42,832 bases of DNA. Source: Oscillospiraceae bacterium. Its GTDB lineage: Bacteria; Bacillota; Clostridia; Oscillospirales; Acutalibacteraceae. The stretch's first letter is position 1. Each line of letters opens with the position of its first letter. The position numbers were made by a program, and so were the translations under genes. Under the pieces are notes generated by a model that saw only the letters and a program-made list of their open reading frames with translations, was not told where the DNA came from and did no database searches. The stretch spans positions 1 to 42,832 of the forward strand of contig JAQUHC010000003.1 in the NCBI GenBank assembly GCA_028683785.1. Reading direction: 5' to 3'. Positions 27,202-37,159 of the stretch are shown piece after piece.

Positions 27202-30200
27202 ATGCAAAATCGAAATCACAAAAAAACGCGTCCAGGCTTGGTTGCAGGGTCGATTATTGCGGTATCGGTGTCTTTTTTGGCGGTGGCAGCCCTGCTGACC
27301 GTTAATAACGGTGTGCTTGCAACCGTGACATCCTTTATTTCCGATTCATTTACCACATCCGCGACCGAATCCCAAACCTCGACAACCCGGTATGAGCCGA
27401 CCGAAAATTCCACCGCGCCCACCCAAACCGAATTACCGTATGAGGATATCTTTTTTACCCGCCCCGACCAGATGAAAGGGGCATGGATTAAGGCCGGAAC
27501 CGATTATTACATAGCAAGCAACGAGGGCGGACAGGCTGTTAAGACACAGATAGATGCCGCGCTTACAAAGCTCTTTGAATGGGGCTTTAATACGGTAATC
27601 ATCCCGATTTCGACAAACGGGAAAACCTTTTACATATCCGAGACCGGTACAGGCTCTGTTTCCATAGAAAACACCGACGGCACCGATTTTGACCCGCCTG
27701 AATACATCGTTCAAAAGGCAAGAGAACGGGGCATGTTTACCTACGGAGTTATTGATTTAAGGGTAAACACCGACGACCTAACCGACCCGTCAACTCCCGA
27801 CGGAGCCGCCGCAATCTTCAAAATGACAAGAGAGGCTGTCGAGCGGTATTCGTTTGACGGCTGGATGCTGGACAACCCCGGCTATGCAAAGGGGAGCGGC
27901 GGCAGCTATGCCGAATATATGCAGATTATGCCGGGCGGCGGGTTCGACCGTTTTCAGCGGGACAGCGTAACGGTGGCGGTAAAGGTTGCGGTTCAAACAA
28001 TTAAAGCTAAAAATAAGAACCTCTATGTCGGGCTGCTTGCCGATGCCGTATGGGCAAACGCTGCTGATGATGAACTCGGTTCGGATACCAAAGGGGTATA
28101 TGCACAATATACAGACGGTTTTGCCGACACCCGCGCATGGGTGAAGGATGGACTGTTTGATTTTGTTATGGTTAAAAACGGCTATTCAACCTCAAACAGC
28201 AGCGTGCCTTTCGGCAAGGTAATCGACTGGTGGACCGAAATATGCGAGGATGCCAAAAAGCCGCTTTATACCGCCCACGATTCGTCCAAGGTTTGCGGAG
28301 CCGAGCAGGGTTGGAAATCCCCCGACCAGCTTGCACAACAGGTGTTAGCCTGCAAAAAATCAACCAAGTGGCAGGGCGGCGTATTCACATTCTTAACCAA
28401 CCTTATAAAGGATACCACAGGCAGCACCCTTGCAATGCTTAACGCGTTCAAAGGTTCGCTGAATGAGGAATATATCAGCCGAAAACTTGTTTTCAACACC
28501 CCCGCGAAAACAACCCTCACCACCTATGAATCAAAAATCAGCATACGCGGCAGTGCCGACCCCAACTTCCCGCTGACCATGAATAACAAGCCTGTTACCC
28601 TGTCAGCCCACGGCTTTTTCTCCCTTGATTTTGATTTATCGGTAGGAAATAATACATTGACCTTTAAGCATAAAGGCGATACCGTTACATATAACATCAC
28701 ATACAGGGTGGTAGTGCTAAAGAGTATACAGCCGGCATCAAACATCTCGTTGGATGGCGGAACGACCATAAGCATAAGCGCCGAAGCTTATAAAGGTTCC
28801 AATGTATATGCAAAGCTTGGCAACACTAAAATTGAAATGAAGCAAATAATTAGGCAGGCGGATGAAGGCGAGAGTAAAAAAGAATCCGATTATGCTGTTT
28901 ATGCAGGCGATTATACGCTGCCTGCGGGCATTATAAATAAATCCCGCAACCTTGGTACTGTTACTGTAAATGGTAGCTATAAGGGAATAAATGAAACCAA
29001 AACCGGAGGCACAATCGCTGTTAAACCGATTCCCATACCTGAAGCAGACGATGATAAGCCGCTTATTACCGGAGACAATAGCCCAATTGATCCCGGCATA
29101 GGAGATAAGTTTTTAAAAAGCGGAGAAATTATTACCGTAACAAAGGATTACGCTGAAACCTTTACTGATATAGTTCCGACAGACGATTCATCACGTCCCG
29201 TTAATGCCTATTTGCCTAAAGGAACTACCGATGTGATTATAAAGCCGGTAGTGTTTTGGGATGAAGATGGTATTAAATATGAGTACTGGCTGCTTGGATG
29301 CGGCAGGCGTGTTTACCAACGGGATGTCACTACATTTATTAAAAACGGGAAAATCACAACCAATAAAATGGCAGATGCTTCGGTTAGCATAAACACAAAA
29401 GCCACAACTATTACATTAAATTCGACATGGCATGTACCGTATAACGTTCGGCTGTACCCACAAAAATACGGCAACAACGGCAACGAAGCTTCGCAAAACT
29501 ATAACATCAGTGAATTTACCGCAACATATGTTGATATTGTTTTTTCCTACACAACAAGCATTAAAGATACGCCCGATATTTCGTCAAGTCCGCTGTTCTC
29601 CTCTGCCGAATGGATTAAAGGCAGCGACGACAACACCTATACGCTTCGGTTGCATTTAAGAAATAAGGGCGCCTTCTATGGCTACTCGGTGGGTTGGGAT
29701 AAAGATAAAATAACATTTGCTTTCAAAAATCCTACCGAAATTGCATCCGGCAGCAAGCCCCTCACCGGAAAACGGATTGTTATCGACCCGGGGCATGGAG
29801 TTGACAATAACGGAACCAAAAGCGGTACTGGCGGGGGTACTACATCCGAACGTGCAGAAGTCTTAAAATATGGGTTGCAACTTCGTGATAAGCTTACAGC
29901 ATTAGGAGCAACTGTTATCATGACAAGGTCGACCGAAAAAGCACCAAAAGGAACACTGGATTTGTCCGTGCGCACCGATTTTGCAAGAAACAACTATACT
30001 GATTTGTTCATAAGCATCCATATGGATAGTTATTCAAATTCGAGTGCTCGTGGATATTCCATTTTTTATTTGAATGAATTTGCTTATCCTTATGCTAAGG
30101 CAATAAACGAAAAGGTGAAACCGGTTTACAAGAGTTTTTCAGGCTTAGACGGGAGAGGATTTAAGTGGGGATATTATGCAGTTACTAATCTGCATGATTG

Positions 30201-30471
30201 TCCATCTATCTTGATAGAGTGCGGTTTTATGTCAAATAGTGCCGATTTAGAGTTACTTATCTCAAGTGATTATAGAAGTAAATTCACACAAGCATTAGCA
30301 GATGGAATCTTGGATTATTTCAAGTCGGTATCAGCGGTTGCGGAAAAAACCGCTATAACCGGGACAACCACAACTACTACCACTACCACTACAACCGCGG
30401 CTGTAACCACCACCTTGATTGCTCCTGCGGGAATGCTCGCCCTTGCAAAAAAACGCAAAAAAACGAGATAG
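27202..30471 (+). CDS. GHL10-like domain protein with C-terminal N-acetylmuramoyl-L-alanine amidase (Amidase_3)
   Basis: N-terminal TM and GHL10-like region (MKGAWIKAGTDYYIA... YSFDGWMLDNPGYA); C-terminus IVIDPGHG ... SERAEVLKYGLQL ... LFISIHMDSY ... ILIECGFMSN. Confidence 0.88.
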   Translation: MQNRNHKKTRPGLVAGSIIAVSVSFLAVAALLTVNNGVLATVTSFISDSFTTSATESQTSTTRYEPTENSTAPTQTELPYEDIFFTRPDQMKGAWIKAGTDYYIASNEGGQAVKTQIDAALTKLFEWGFNTVIIPISTNGKTFYISETGTGSVSIENTDGTDFDPPEYIVQKARERGMFTYGVIDLRVNTDDLTDPSTPDGAAAIFKMTREAVERYSFDGWMLDNPGYAKGSGGSYAEYMQIMPGGGFDRFQRDSVTVAVKVAVQTIKAKNKNLYVGLLADAVWANAADDELGSDTKGVYAQYTDGFADTRAWVKDGLFDFVMVKNGYSTSNSSVPFGKVIDWWTEICEDAKKPLYTAHDSSKVCGAEQGWKSPDQLAQQVLACKKSTKWQGGVFTFLTNLIKDTTGSTLAMLNAFKGSLNEEYISRKLVFNTPAKTTLTTYESKISIRGSADPNFPLTMNNKPVTLSAHGFFSLDFDLSVGNNTLTFKHKGDTVTYNITYRVVVLKSIQPASNISLDGGTTISISAEAYKGSNVYAKLGNTKIEMKQIIRQADEGESKKESDYAVYAGDYTLPAGIINKSRNLGTVTVNGSYKGINETKTGGTIAVKPIPIPEADDDKPLITGDNSPIDPGIGDKFLKSGEIITVTKDYAETFTDIVPTDDSSRPVNAYLPKGTTDVIIKPVVFWDEDGIKYEYWLLGCGRRVYQRDVTTFIKNGKITTNKMADASVSINTKATTITLNSTWHVPYNVRLYPQKYGNNGNEASQNYNISEFTATYVDIVFSYTTSIKDTPDISSSPLFSSAEWIKGSDDNTYTLRLHLRNKGAFYGYSVGWDKDKITFAFKNPTEIASGSKPLTGKRIVIDPGHGVDNNGTKSGTGGGTTSERAEVLKYGLQLRDKLTALGATVIMTRSTEKAPKGTLDLSVRTDFARNNYTDLFISIHMDSYSNSSARGYSIFYLNEFAYPYAKAINEKVKPVYKSFSGLDGRGFKWGYYAVTNLHDCPSILIECGFMSNSADLELLISSDYRSKFTQALADGILDYFKSVSAVAEKTAITGTTTTTTTTTTTAAVTTTLIAPAGMLALAKKRKKTR

Positions 30472-30498
30472 GGAGAACGGCATATCCCGGCGTTTCCC

Positions 30499-30703
30499 AA
30501 AGCCTCCCTCTGACGAGGGAGGGGGACCGCTACGCGGTGGAGGGAGAGAATAGCACAATTTAGGACGAAAAATCAGGATCAGGATTATGATGGGTATGCT
30601 AGCCTTGGGTTTTTTGGTGATTGATGCTTTCAATCAATTTGTGCGTGGTCTCTCCCTCAGTCGCCTGCGGGCGACAGCTCCCTCGTCAGAGGGAGCTGAA
30701 GGG
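30499..30703. mobile_element. MITE-like element with GC-rich terminal inverted repeats
   Basis: aagcctccctctgacgagggagg...gagggagag near one end; ctctccctcag...cctcgtcagagggagct near the other. Confidence 0.7.
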
Positions 30704-30843
30704 TAGTATTTTTATACTGTACAACAATATAAAAATCCCCCGCTTTCGGTGGGCTTTTTTGTCACTGTGTCTATTGCAATATGATACCAAAGTGGTATAC
30801 TATATTTAGTTTGTTAATTATTTAACAGGATGGAGAAACGATT

Positions 30844-31854
30844 ATGAAGATAAAAAAAGGTGTAATGATTATATCGGCTTTGGTATTATTGCTATTTATG
30901 CTTTCCGGTTGCCGAGACGATAAGACCGACTTGTCCGCAACAACCCCGGTAAAAACAAAAGTTAATGCTGCCGTTATCAAAGGGCCTTCCGGAATCGGAA
31001 TGGTAAACCTTATGGAGCTTAATGCAAGCGGAACGGCTGACAACGATTATAATTTTACGGTCGTCAGCTCTCCGGATGAAATTGTTTCAAAAATAAGCAA
31101 CAAAGAGGTTGATCTTGCCACCCCTCCCACCAATCTTGCGGCGACACTGTATAAGAAAACCAGCGGCAAGGTTAAGATGCTTGCCGCCAGCACAAAAGGC
31201 GTACTTTATATTTTAGAAGACGGCGACACAATCAAGAGTGCGGCCGACCTTAAGGGCAAAACCATCTATACCACCGGGCAGGGTGCCAATCCCGAATATA
31301 TTCTCAAATATATATTGACCAAAAACGGGATTGACCCCGAAAAGGATGTAAATATTATCTATAAAACCGATAATGATGAGCTTGCGACCCTGCTTGCGAC
31401 CGGAGCCGCCTCGGTGGCTTTGGTTCCGGAGCCGATTGTAACATCTGTAAAGGCAAAAAAGGCGGAACTGCGTGTTGCGCTTGATATGACTGCGGAATGG
31501 GAAAAAGCATCCGGCGGAAAAAGCCAGCTTCTTATGGGTTGCGTAATCGGGCGCACAGAGTTTATTGAGAACAATCCGGAAGCCGTTGCAAAGTTTTTGG
31601 CTGAATATGAGACTTCCATCAGCAAAGCAAAAACTGAAATAGACTCAACCGCGGCGCTTTGCGAAAAATACGGAATAATCCCCAAGGCAGCCGTGGCAAA
31701 AGCGGCCCTCCCTCGGTGCGGCTTGACCTATATTGACGGAAATGATATGATAAACCATATTAAAGGGTATTTTGACGTGCTTTTTGCCGCCAATCCCGAT
31801 TCGGTGGGAGGAACGCTGCCGAATGATGAATTCTACTACAACCCCCAAAAATAA
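30844..31854 (+). CDS. ABC transporter substrate-binding lipoprotein (SsuA/NMT1-like)
   Basis: Lipobox MLSGCR; LATPPTNLAATLYKK, ADLKGKTIYTTGQGANPEYILKYIL, AALVPEP-like region. Confidence 0.88.
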   Translation: MKIKKGVMIISALVLLLFMLSGCRDDKTDLSATTPVKTKVNAAVIKGPSGIGMVNLMELNASGTADNDYNFTVVSSPDEIVSKISNKEVDLATPPTNLAATLYKKTSGKVKMLAASTKGVLYILEDGDTIKSAADLKGKTIYTTGQGANPEYILKYILTKNGIDPEKDVNIIYKTDNDELATLLATGAASVALVPEPIVTSVKAKKAELRVALDMTAEWEKASGGKSQLLMGCVIGRTEFIENNPEAVAKFLAEYETSISKAKTEIDSTAALCEKYGIIPKAAVAKAALPRCGLTYIDGNDMINHIKGYFDVLFAANPDSVGGTLPNDEFYYNPQK

Positions 31855-32617
31855 AAACAAAATAAATCGCCTCCTTACGGGGCTGGGCGCTGCTGCATTC
31901 TGGCTTGTTATGTGGCAGATTATCAGTATGCTGGTGGCGCAGGAGCTTCTTGTTCCTGCGCCTTCGGTGGTTTTAAAAGCGCTGTCGGGCTTAATTCGCA
32001 CCGCGGAATTCTGGCAATCTGCCGGGCTGTCGCTGCTCCGCATTTTATTGGGCTTTTTGCTTGGGATTATTACGGGAAGCTTGGCGGCAATTTTAACAAC
32101 CCGATTCAAAGTGGCCGATGCTCTGCTTTCGCCCTTGCTCCGCCTTGTTCGTGCAACCCCGGTCGCCTCTTTTATAATTCTTGCTCTTGTCTGGATTAAA
32201 ACAGGAAACCTGCCTTCATTTATTTCATTTTTAATGGTGGTGCCTTTGGTTTGGAGCAATGTTGAAAGCGGCATAAAGCATATCGACAACCGCCTTTTGG
32301 AAATGGCGCGGGTGTATCGGCTGGGATGGTTTAAAACCTTGATTTTCGTGCGGATTCCATCGGTTATGCCGTATTTCATGGCAGCTTGTACCGCCGGAAT
32401 GGGGCTGGCATGGAAATCCGGAATTGCAGCCGAGGTAATCTGCCGCGCGCCTTTATCCATCGGCAACCAACTGCAAAGCGCGAAAACCCATCTTGAAACG
32501 CCCGAAGTATTTGCATGGACCATCACGGTCGTTCTGTTAAGCCTGATGCTTGAAAAGCTTCTGGTTACATCAGCGGCGCGTTTTGGCAAGCGGTTTAATG
32601 CAGGCGGGGGGAACTGA
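31823..32617 (+). CDS. ABC transporter permease (SsuC/TauC type)
   Basis: TM segments and EAA-type region (LEMARVYRLGWFKTLIFVRIPSVMPYFMAACTAGMGLAWKSGIAAEV). Overlaps the end of the SBP gene. Confidence 0.9.
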   Translation: MMNSTTTPKNKNKINRLLTGLGAAAFWLVMWQIISMLVAQELLVPAPSVVLKALSGLIRTAEFWQSAGLSLLRILLGFLLGIITGSLAAILTTRFKVADALLSPLLRLVRATPVASFIILALVWIKTGNLPSFISFLMVVPLVWSNVESGIKHIDNRLLEMARVYRLGWFKTLIFVRIPSVMPYFMAACTAGMGLAWKSGIAAEVICRAPLSIGNQLQSAKTHLETPEVFAWTITVVLLSLMLEKLLVTSAARFGKRFNAGGGN

Positions 32618-32618
32618 A

Positions 32619-33218
32619 ATGGCGATTGTTTTTAATGAAGTGGATTTTTCATACGATGGGATTAATAAGATATTAGACAAGTTCAGCCTTGCATTCCCCG
32701 AAAAAGGGGCTGTTTGTTTGTCCGGTCCGTCGGGCTGCGGCAAGACCACCTTACTGCGGCTTTTAGCCGGGTTGGAAAAACCCCAAGGGGGGATTATTTC
32801 CGGTATGGAGAGCATCCATCCCGCCTTTGTGTTTCAGGAAAACCGTTTACTGCCCTGGATGTCGGCACTTGATAATGTTGCATTGGTATGCGAGGGCGAC
32901 GGGCGGGTTGGCGCGGAAAAATGGCTTAATCGCGTCGGGCTTGTCGGAAATGAGCATAAAATGCCGGGTGAATTAAGCGGCGGCATGAAAAGACGGATTG
33001 CAATTGCCAGAGCACTTGCCGCTCCTGCCGATTTTCTGATTCTTGACGAACCGTTTACAGGCTTGGATAAACCACTTTGGAAAAGCATTGCCGACCATAT
33101 ATCCGATATTTATGCCGATAAGCTTGTCATTATGGTCACCCATATCACCGAACACGCCTACAGCTTAAACGCAAAGGTCATCAAGCTAAATGGTCCCCCT
33201 CTGGGCTATAAATACTAA
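32619..33218 (+). CDS. ABC transporter ATP-binding protein (SsuB/TauB type)
   Basis: Walker A GPSGCGKTT, signature LSGGMKRRIAIARAL, Walker B FLILDEPF, H-loop VTHITEHA. Confidence 0.93.
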   Translation: MAIVFNEVDFSYDGINKILDKFSLAFPEKGAVCLSGPSGCGKTTLLRLLAGLEKPQGGIISGMESIHPAFVFQENRLLPWMSALDNVALVCEGDGRVGAEKWLNRVGLVGNEHKMPGELSGGMKRRIAIARALAAPADFLILDEPFTGLDKPLWKSIADHISDIYADKLVIMVTHITEHAYSLNAKVIKLNGPPLGYKY

Positions 33219-33245
33219 TTTACTATATTTAATTTAAATTAGTAT
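33212..33245. repeat. Solo ATACTAATTT...AAATTAGTAT palindrome overlapping the ABC ATPase stop codon
   Basis: atactaatttactatatttaatttaaattagtat; TAA at 33216-33218 is the stop. Confidence 0.75.
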
Positions 33246-33363
33246 TACGAATAGTATTACGAAAAAAACATGTGTTTTGCTTGACAATAATCCTTTTTTC
33301 TTATAATATAAACAGGTGCCAAAACGGCGTTTATCATTGATACTAAACGCCGCATATCAGCCT

Positions 33364-33439
33364 GGGGGCGTAGCTCAGCTGGGAGAGCGTACGGTTCGCA
33401 TCCGTAAGGTCGAGAGTTCGATCCTCTTCGTCTCCACCA
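33364..33439 (+). tRNA. tRNA-Ala (CGC)
   Basis: 76-nt cloverleaf, anticodon loop TTCGCAT, G3:U70 pair, encoded CCA. Confidence 0.92.
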
Positions 33440-33443
33440 AAAA

Positions 33444-33485
33444 TTGACCGAAGCATTGATACAATGCTTCGGTCAACTCTTTTAT
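33444..33485 (+). terminator. Terminator after tRNA-Ala
   Basis: ttgaccgaagcattg ata caatgcttcggtcaa then ctcttttatttt. Confidence 0.8.
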
Positions 33486-33573
33486 TTTGTGTAACATAAT
33501 AGCCTGCAATACAAGTGATTTGCCCCGTAGGGGTATTCAAAATCCTTTGTACTGCAGGCTTTTTTCGTGCCTT

Positions 33574-33665
33574 ATACTAATTTAAAATAAATATATAGAA
33601 ATATCATAATAAGAAGATATACAACGGACGTGGATATTATCTATGTTTATAAATTAAATCAGTAT
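33574..33665. mobile_element. 92-bp MITE-like element, copy 2 (inverted relative to 7715-7806)
   Basis: Reverse complement matches 7715-7806 with 2 mismatches by eye. Confidence 0.75.
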
Positions 33666-34041
33666 TAAAGGTTTATTCGCACTGTCGACTTAAGGATGAA
33701 TTTGAATACCCCTTGAGGAAAAATAAAAGAGTTCTAATAAAAGAGTTCTACAAAAAATAACAGAGTTCAGAGGAAATTTTCAATCTTATCTTCGTGATTT
33801 TTTATCGTTAATAGTGTTTCCCTTTTTGGAAAGAAATCTTCCATAATCGAATTAGAATTGAAAATATTATTCCAAGAAGCTGCGACGCTTGTATCGTCCT
33901 CATTGACCTCAGCTTTCCAGGGATGATTTCCATTGCCGTCAACCTTGTTCCTTCGCATGACAGTTTCCCTCAATCGTAGCGGTTGAAAGGTTATGCTGTC
34001 GCCCTTTGTCTGTAGGTTGGTAGCAGGGATTCACTTATTTC

Positions 34042-34086
34042 AAAAAGAAACGACAATTTACGGCAGAAGATTGTCGTTTCTTTTCT
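34042..34086. terminator. Strong palindromic hairpin, likely bidirectional terminator
   Basis: aaaagaaacgacaat ... attgtcgtttctttt. Confidence 0.6.
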
Positions 34087-34184
34087 TGAAATCCTTTTTT
34101 AAAATATTAACCTTGATATTTTGCATAAACAATGATACACTGATACATAATGATACTATAATATATCATAAGGTGGGATTGATT

Positions 34185-35354
34185 ATGGATGCTTCATTGT
34201 TTGCCAAGATGCTTTCCGATAAGAGTGTTACAAATCTAAAGATTATGCAATATAAGTTTTCGGCTGAAGATGTTAATGAGTTTGTTGATATATTAAAAAA
34301 AATGATATATCAATATCTTAACATCTATGGCTTTAACGGTAATCGGATTGCATATCTCCATAATGTGGCAATAGTACACATTAATGCTGTTAAGATTTTG
34401 CTGACTCCTCAAAGCGTTTATGGAAAATACGGTATTAATGCAATGGAGAATGAAATCCATTCAACTTTGAATATAGAAAATATCCAATCTTCAAGAGAAA
34501 GTATTAGACGTATCCTTAATGGGTATGCACCCGAAAACGAGGATGAAAACAGGATATTTGGGATTAAGAAAGGGTTGGAGTTTATTGGAGATACCGAAAA
34601 TAAAATTACAGAGGAAAATATTTATAAGTTATATCAGTACGCAATATATAATTCTTTAGCTGAAGATGATAAATTGCTTTCAGGGAATTTATACAGGCAT
34701 GATAGCGTATATATTGTGGGTGATAAGGTGGAACACACCGGTCTGCCTCATGATAAGTTACCGCAGTATATGAATGATTTAGTTTCGTTTATTGAAACCG
34801 ACAGTAATATGGATGATTTACTGAAAGCTGCAGCTATTCATTTTTATATTTCATATCTTCATCCTTACTTTGACGGTAACGGCAGAATGGCAAGACTTAT
34901 TCATTTGTGGTATCTGGTTCAGCAAGGATATCCCTCCACGCTGTTTACACCGTTGTCTATGTATATTGAAAAAAGCAAGTCTGAATATTACAATGCGTTT
35001 ACTCTTACCGAACAAAATGCGAAAATCAGTGGGGTAATAGATATCACGCCTTTTTTAGTGTATTTTATAGATAACGTATACAATAAACTAAACGAAAATA
35101 TTCCTAAAACTGATAGCCTAAAAGTATATGAAAAAAGCCTTGCCGACGGGATTATAACCGAAAAGGAAAAAGAGTTGTGGAATTTTGTTCTTTCCTCATA
35201 TGGTATCAATGAATTCTCAACCAAACAGCTTGAACGTGATTTTGGTAATGCTGCGTATGCAACAATAAGAGGATTTGTTCTTAAATTTGAGAAGCTAGGA
35301 TTGTTTACCCATCAAAAGTATAGAAACAGGGTTAAATATAGGTTGGTAAACTAA
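34185..35354 (+). CDS. Fic family protein
   Basis: Catalytic motif HPYFDGNGRMAR; upstream TLNIEN fits the (S/T)xxxE(G/N) inhibitory motif; AGGTGGG ribosome-binding site before ATG 34185. Confidence 0.9.
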   Translation: MDASLFAKMLSDKSVTNLKIMQYKFSAEDVNEFVDILKKMIYQYLNIYGFNGNRIAYLHNVAIVHINAVKILLTPQSVYGKYGINAMENEIHSTLNIENIQSSRESIRRILNGYAPENEDENRIFGIKKGLEFIGDTENKITEENIYKLYQYAIYNSLAEDDKLLSGNLYRHDSVYIVGDKVEHTGLPHDKLPQYMNDLVSFIETDSNMDDLLKAAAIHFYISYLHPYFDGNGRMARLIHLWYLVQQGYPSTLFTPLSMYIEKSKSEYYNAFTLTEQNAKISGVIDITPFLVYFIDNVYNKLNENIPKTDSLKVYEKSLADGIITEKEKELWNFVLSSYGINEFSTKQLERDFGNAAYATIRGFVLKFEKLGLFTHQKYRNRVKYRLVN

Positions 35355-35373
35355 CAAAAATTCCATACCTGTT

Positions 35374-35403
35374 AAAGCACTTCCAAACGGAGGTGCTTTT
35401 TCT
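35374..35403 (+). terminator. Fic gene terminator
   Basis: aaagcacttcc aaac ggaggtgctttttc. Confidence 0.75.
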
Positions 35404-35640
35404 TATGCCCGCTGGGAGTTAGGAGGGTTAGCTGCCGTTGAACGATGGGCTGTTAGCACCATTTCCGCCCTGTAGGCAAAAGCTCATATCTCTTTATAAA
35501 GGATAGCATTTATCGGATTTTTAATCGCATTTGGCAATCGGGGAAAGGGTCCGATATCAGGAAATCTATGACGCGGTCACCGGGCATTTTTTGCATGGCA
35601 GCTGAACCTCCCTTTACACTGGGGAGACAATCCGTCAAAT

Positions 35641-35672
35641 AAGCCGGGTTTTCGACTCTGAAAACCCGGCTT
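35641..35672. terminator. Hairpin downstream of trkH
   Basis: aagccgggtttt...aaaacccggctt. Confidence 0.55.
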
Positions 35673-35700
35673 ATATTCTCATATTAAACTGAAAACAGTA

Positions 35701-37152
35701 TTATTTAATCAATCTTTTCTTCCATACTGACGGAGTAAATAAAACCAACAAGGGGAAAAACTCCAGTCTTCCCGCAATCATGCAAAACGATAAAACAACC
35801 TTTGAAAATGGAGTGAACGAGGCAAAACTCCCTGCCGGGCCGACAACACCAAGACCGGGGCCGATATTGCTCATTGAAGAGATAACAGCTGTTATATTCG
35901 TAACAATATCTTTTCCTTCAATGGATACCAGCATGACCGAAGCAGCAAAAACCGCAAAATAAATAAAGAAAAACGAGGTGGTTTTTGATACTATATCGTT
36001 ATTCACTTTTTTCCCGTTGACTGATACGGACTTTACACTCTCGGGATGAAATATTTTGACCAGTTCAATTTTAGCCGCTTTAAAAAGGATAACAAGTCTT
36101 ATAATCTTTATACCCCCGCCGGTGGAACCGGCGCTACATCCCGTAACCATTAAAAACACCAATATAAATTGGCTTAAACCGGGCCAAAGGTTGAAATCCG
36201 TGGTTGAGAATCCCGTTGTCGAGATAATAGACGACACCTGAAAAGAAGAATGCCTTAACGCTTCCGGGATTCCGCCGTAAATCCCGGAAATATTGACAGT
36301 AATAATCAGTATCGATGCTGTTACAATCAAAAAATACATTCTTAATTCAATATCTTTAAAGAACCTTTTGAACTTGCCGCCAAGAATGAAAAAGTAGAGT
36401 GAAAAATTAACCCCGAATAAAAACATAAATATTGTTATGATGATCTCGGCGGCAACATTGTTGTAGGCTGCGATGCTTGTGTTCATATTTGAGAACCCGC
36501 CTGTGCCTGCTGTGGAAAAGGCATTGATAACAGAATCAAATATCGGAAGCCCGGCAATCTTGAGAAGAATAATCAGTACTACAGTCAACACAAAATAGAT
36601 TAGATACATGATTCTGGCTGTCTCGCGTATCTTGGGGACAATTTTATCGGGCGACGGCCCGGTACTTTCGGCTCTTAATATATTTACCGATGATGCATTT
36701 ATCGATGGTATGACAGCCATAACAAACATCAAAACGCCCATGCCGCCAATCCAATGGGTAAAGCTGCGCCAAAACAGTATTCCTTTAGGCAATATCTCAA
36801 TATTGGTTAATATAGTAGAGCCTGTGGTGGTGAAACCTGATACCGATTCAAAGACACAGTCAATAAAGCCTTTAAAATATCCGGAAAAGTAAAATGGCAA
36901 CGCACCGAAAATTGAAAATAGAATCCATGACAATCCGGCAACGACAAAAGCATCCCTTGTCCTAAAGTTTTTGTCTTTCGGTTTTAATATTGTTAACAGC
37001 GTTCCTACAACGGCTAATATTAAAATCGACCACAGGAAAGCAGGGTGATCTCCTCCACCGGCTATTAATGAAACGACCAGAGGAAAAAGCATAAACAATG
37101 CTTCTATCCTGAGTACATTTCCGATCAGTTTAAAAATAAGACTGTAATTCAT
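35701..37152 (-). CDS. trkH: TrkH family potassium uptake membrane protein
   Basis: Selectivity-filter-like segments SGFTTTGST, TAGTGGFS, TTGFSTTDF, CSAGSTGGGIK. Start placed at MNYSLIF. Confidence 0.93.
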   Translation of the reverse strand: MNYSLIFKLIGNVLRIEALFMLFPLVVSLIAGGGDHPAFLWSILILAVVGTLLTILKPKDKNFRTRDAFVVAGLSWILFSIFGALPFYFSGYFKGFIDCVFESVSGFTTTGSTILTNIEILPKGILFWRSFTHWIGGMGVLMFVMAVIPSINASSVNILRAESTGPSPDKIVPKIRETARIMYLIYFVLTVVLIILLKIAGLPIFDSVINAFSTAGTGGFSNMNTSIAAYNNVAAEIIITIFMFLFGVNFSLYFFILGGKFKRFFKDIELRMYFLIVTASILIITVNISGIYGGIPEALRHSSFQVSSIISTTGFSTTDFNLWPGLSQFILVFLMVTGCSAGSTGGGIKIIRLVILFKAAKIELVKIFHPESVKSVSVNGKKVNNDIVSKTTSFFFIYFAVFAASVMLVSIEGKDIVTNITAVISSMSNIGPGLGVVGPAGSFASFTPFSKVVLSFCMIAGRLEFFPLLVLFTPSVWKKRLIK

Positions 37153-37159
37153 TTTGCGT

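Noticed and set aside
33343-33540. 65-aa minus-strand ORF (EEDRTLDLTDANRTLSQLSYAPR)
   Set aside because: It is the antisense translation of tRNA-Ala, a common artefact.
35520-35590. Conjugative-element gene fragment (GERVRYQEIYDAVTGHFLHGS*)
   Set aside because: Short peptide with a protein-like look, but an alternative frame is also open and I cannot assign a family with confidence.
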